A DNA stretch of 50,057 nt from a virus: IMG/VR virus record IMGVR_UViG_3300046411_000702, positions 1 to 50,057 of that record. One strand, given 5' to 3'. The notes under the pieces are model-generated. The model saw only the letters and a program-made list of their open reading frames with translations. It searched no databases and was not told the origin of the DNA. This document shows, piece after piece, positions 47,575 through 50,057 of the stretch. The position numbers and the translations under genes were made by a program. Positions within the stretch are counted from its first letter, which is position 1; each line of letters begins with the position of its first letter.

Positions 47575-49610
47575 TGGGTATTTTTGATAACATAAAAAAT
47601 GTATTTACATCTACAACCTACGAAACAAAGCAATCACCAATGGTAATGATGCAAAACGTAGGATATGGATATTCTAGGAAAGATAAATATGAAGATTATT
47701 CAAAAGAAGGTTATCAAGAAAACGCTATAGTTTATAGGTGTATAAACGAAATATCAAATGGTGCTTCTTCTATACCATTTAAAATATTTGATGGTGATAT
47801 TGAACTTGATGAACACCCATTAAAAGACTTGTTGATGCGACCTAACCCTATGATGGCAGGAGTAGAATACTTTCAAGCATTATACTCCCACCTTTTATTA
47901 AGTGGTAATTCATACGCTACAAAAACAGAAATAAACAATCAGCCAACAGAACTTCATCTTTTAAGACCAGATAGAATGAGAATAGTTGCAAGTAAAACTA
48001 ATATTCCTAGAGCATATGAATATGTATTGAATGGTAAAGTCGTTCAAAGCTATGATATAGATGAGGAAACAGGTAGAAGCGATGTCAAGCATTTTAAAAT
48101 GTGGGCACCCATGGACGATTATTATGGTTGTTCTCCTATGATGCCTGCTTCAGTAAACATTGACCAACATAACGCTAGTGCAAAACATAATTATAATCTT
48201 TTAAATAATGGAGCAAGACCAAGTGGTGCTATAGTATTTAAGCCCAAAGATGAGTCAGGAATGAGTATTCAATTAAGTGAAAGTCAAAGACAACAACTTA
48301 TGTCAGACTTAGAAATGAGGTTTACAGGCAATCATAATGCAGGTAGAGCCATGTTACTTGAAGGCGATTTTGATTGGAAAGAGATGGGTTTAGCCCCAAA
48401 AGATATGGATTTTATTGAATTAAAAAATATGGCTTCAAGAGAAATAGCATTATGTTTTGGTGTTCCTAGTCAATTAGTGGGTGTTCCAGATAATCAAACA
48501 TATAACAATGTAGCTGAGGCTAGACTTGCATTATATGAGGAAACTATAATTCCATTAGCGAAAAGACTTGAAAGCGATTTAAATGAATGGTTAGCACCCT
48601 CATTCAATGAAAATGTAAGAATTCAATATGATATAGACTCAATACCTGCGATGGCAGAAAGACGTAAAAGAATATACGAAAACGTAGTGCAAGCTGTAAG
48701 AGAAGGCATTATAAGTAGAAACGAAGCAAGAGATAGACTAGGATATGAGCCAGTAGATGGTGGAGATGAAGTCTATATAAGTGCTAATTTATTTCCTCTT
48801 GGCTCTCCAAGTATAAGTGATGAAGAACAACCATCAGAAAAACAAGCAAGGGAGCTTTATCAAGAGGAAGAAGATACATGGGAGATAGATGATGAAAGCA
48901 AAGCAGAATCAGACATTGATACTCAACCTACTGAAGCTATGGCAAACGAAGCTAAAAGAGGTCTTGACTGGCGTAAAGAATACAATCGTGGAGGCACGGA
49001 AGTGGGTGTCGCAAGGGCTGTTCAGTTGGTTAATAGGGAGAACCTATCTCATAGAACGATTAAGAGAATGCACTCTTTTTTCTCAAGACACGAAGTTGAC
49101 AAGCAAGCTGAAGGTTTTGGAAAGGGAGAGGAAGGCTATCCGTCAGCAGGAAGAATTGCGTGGGCACTCTGGGGAGGTGACTCAGGGCAATCGTGGGCGA
49201 AAAGGAAAACAAGCGAAATCAATCGTGAAGAAGAAGAAAAAAGGGAAATAGAGCCATTAGCTACTGTAGATACATTAATTGATGACATTAAAGTATCAAT
49301 TAGTGCAAAAGTAAAAGAAGGGCTAAAAAATAAAGTTAAAGAACATAATGATAAACACGGAGATAAAAAAGGAAAACGTGTTACCCAAAGAATGTTAGAG
49401 GCAGTATTCAGAAGAGGGGTTGGTGCTTATAATACTAATCCACAATCAGTTAGACCAAGCGTGAGAGCAAGTGGTGGAAGTGATAGATGGGCTTATGCTC
49501 GTGTAAATGCTTTTTTATACGCTGTAAGGTCAGGTAAATACAGAGGAGGAAAGTTTGACAGAGACTTATTACCATCAGGGCATCCTCTCAAATCTTCAAA
49601 AAAAGACTAG
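47574..49610 (+). CDS. Portal protein with long C-terminal extension (DUF5824-like end)
   Basis: 678 aa, about 250 longer than a normal HK97 portal. Residues 1-430 are the portal: GYQENAIVYRCINEISNGASS, MRPNPMMAGVEYFQALYSHLLLSGNSY, YNNVAEARLALYEETIIPL, GIISRNEARDRLGYEPV. An acidic linker (430-455) leads to a module with KRGLDWRKEYNRGGTEVGVARA and HEVDKQAEGF (about 458-545) and an end that fits DUF5824 (RVTQRMLEAVFRRGVGAY, SDRWAYARVNAFLYAVRSGKYRGG, about 585-678). Both modules are known as add-ons to head proteins; their role is unknown. The stop of TerL overlaps the ATG. Confidence 0.93.
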   Translation: MGIFDNIKNVFTSTTYETKQSPMVMMQNVGYGYSRKDKYEDYSKEGYQENAIVYRCINEISNGASSIPFKIFDGDIELDEHPLKDLLMRPNPMMAGVEYFQALYSHLLLSGNSYATKTEINNQPTELHLLRPDRMRIVASKTNIPRAYEYVLNGKVVQSYDIDEETGRSDVKHFKMWAPMDDYYGCSPMMPASVNIDQHNASAKHNYNLLNNGARPSGAIVFKPKDESGMSIQLSESQRQQLMSDLEMRFTGNHNAGRAMLLEGDFDWKEMGLAPKDMDFIELKNMASREIALCFGVPSQLVGVPDNQTYNNVAEARLALYEETIIPLAKRLESDLNEWLAPSFNENVRIQYDIDSIPAMAERRKRIYENVVQAVREGIISRNEARDRLGYEPVDGGDEVYISANLFPLGSPSISDEEQPSEKQARELYQEEEDTWEIDDESKAESDIDTQPTEAMANEAKRGLDWRKEYNRGGTEVGVARAVQLVNRENLSHRTIKRMHSFFSRHEVDKQAEGFGKGEEGYPSAGRIAWALWGGDSGQSWAKRKTSEINREEEEKREIEPLATVDTLIDDIKVSISAKVKEGLKNKVKEHNDKHGDKKGKRVTQRMLEAVFRRGVGAYNTNPQSVRPSVRASGGSDRWAYARVNAFLYAVRSGKYRGGKFDRDLLPSGHPLKSSKKD

Positions 49611-49672
49611 GTTGAATCATACCTGAACTGTTTGTTTCGTTTCTCTGAGGGCTTCTGAGGAGGTTTTATTTC

Positions 49673-50057
49673 ATGGAATTATTGATAATACAGCGAAAAG
49701 CGAATGGAAGACTTGTTTCGCCAAGAAAAGAGCTTATTGAACAAACAAGAATAAGATCAAGACTTGAAAGTAAATTTTATACTAAATTATTGAAAATATT
49801 TATTCTTATAGGAGACAAAGTATCTGATGATATTTTACAAGGTCAGATAAATCCTAAATCATTAGAAAGAATAGAGCCTCTTATAGGTGATGAGCTAATT
49901 AAACATTACAGAGAAGTAATGCAAATATTTACTGAAAGAAGCTTATCACTTTTTACAAACCTTAAAAGAAGACAAAGAACATTTGAGGAATATGTTCAAA
50001 GCTACATAAGAGAAGTTGGTGGAATGAAAATTACTTCAATTAGTAATACATCAAGAA
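49673..50057 (+). CDS. MuF-like minor head protein, 5' part
   Basis: Start ATG 49673 with GAGGAGG nine bases upstream; reads MELLIIQRKANGRLVSPRKELIEQTRI and remains open to the end, joining the frame at base 2 of the window (residues 1-128 here, 538 in total). The helical segment (FYTKLLKIFILIGDKVSDDIL) is the usual N-terminal arm of this family that contacts the portal, whose gene is 62 bases upstream. Those 62 bases hold no ORF or clear promoter. Confidence 0.9.
   Translation, partial: MELLIIQRKANGRLVSPRKELIEQTRIRSRLESKFYTKLLKIFILIGDKVSDDILQGQINPKSLERIEPLIGDELIKHYREVMQIFTERSLSLFTNLKRRQRTFEEYVQSYIREVGGMKITSISNTSR
50029..50057. repeat. Right copy of 29-bp terminal direct repeat
   Basis: Exact duplicate of bases 1-29; see that entry for the closure argument. 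Confidence 0.9.

Noticed and set aside
48889-49251. A 120-codon frame inside the portal gene
   Set aside because: Overlaps the well-supported portal extension in another frame, with Lys/Arg-rich low-complexity translation.
1-50057. tRNA genes, CRISPR arrays, insertion sequences
   Set aside because: No cloverleaf, spaced repeat array or transposase could be recognised in any gap on either strand.

Overview
This AT-rich window looks like a complete tailed-phage (siphovirus-type) genome, opened at an arbitrary point. The first 29 bases are repeated exactly as the last 29, and one gene (a MuF-like minor head protein) reads in frame across the join, so the unit is circular as assembled, about 50,028 bp. 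The tail and lysis genes resemble those of alphaproteobacterial gene transfer agents: a gp10-type tail chaperone, a DUF2163-like protein, a Cys peptidase of the DUF6950/NlpC kind, a large tip protein and a 3-TM GTA-type holin. Together with the low G+C this suggests a marine alphaproteobacterial host, perhaps SAR11-like; that is inference. I see no integrase, DNA polymerase, tRNA or CRISPR array.

Layout. (1) 45.8-50.06 kb continuing through 0-5.6 kb holds packaging and head genes: TerS, TerL, portal with a fused C-terminal extension, MuF with a HExxH domain, prohead protease, HK97-type capsid and a decoration-like protein. A leftward cassette of five small genes (1474-2664) interrupts this block. 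(2) 5.6-16.4 kb is an unusually placed fiber/adhesin block between capsid and connectors, with duplicated modules, a gene fossil and three self-cleaving chaperone domains (two S74, one G2). (3) 16.4-27.9 kb holds connectors, stopper, terminator, major tail protein, a frameshifted tail chaperone, tape measure and a GTA-like tail tip. (4) 27.9-31.3 kb holds lysis and small membrane proteins. (5) 31.4-36.0 kb is an early rightward region of mostly unknown small genes plus a DUF932-like protein, driven by three copies of one promoter-leader cassette. (6) 36.2-38.9 kb is a leftward recombination operon: a RecB/Cas4-like nuclease, a DUF1071-like annealing protein, a DUF736-like protein with an SSB-type tail, and an HNH protein. 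(7) 39.0-45.8 kb is a rightward operon with an HTH regulator, DUF1064 nuclease, replication initiator-like protein, primase-helicase and a five-gene DNA-modification cluster.

The most exciting system is that cluster (41846-45777): ParB-like protein, TET/JBP-type 2-oxoglutarate dioxygenase, an atypical methyltransferase-fold protein, a protein resembling the aGPT-Pplase/5-hmdU-kinase helical family, and a P-loop kinase. It looks like a pathway that oxidises a pyrimidine already in DNA, phosphorylates the hydroxymethyl group and then decorates it. Unlike the classical pathways, no hydroxymethyl-dUMP-making enzyme is visible.

Regulation is unusually legible. At least four promoters share TTTACT, a 17-bp spacer, a TATGCT-like -10 box and a conserved GTAAATATATT block where transcription should start. 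Two related divergent promoters sit back-to-back at 38.92-38.99 kb, between the recombination and replication operons. One copy drives the leftward cassette inside the head genes. A lambda-type GGGAAAG slippery site, exactly in phase, joins the two tail-chaperone reading frames.
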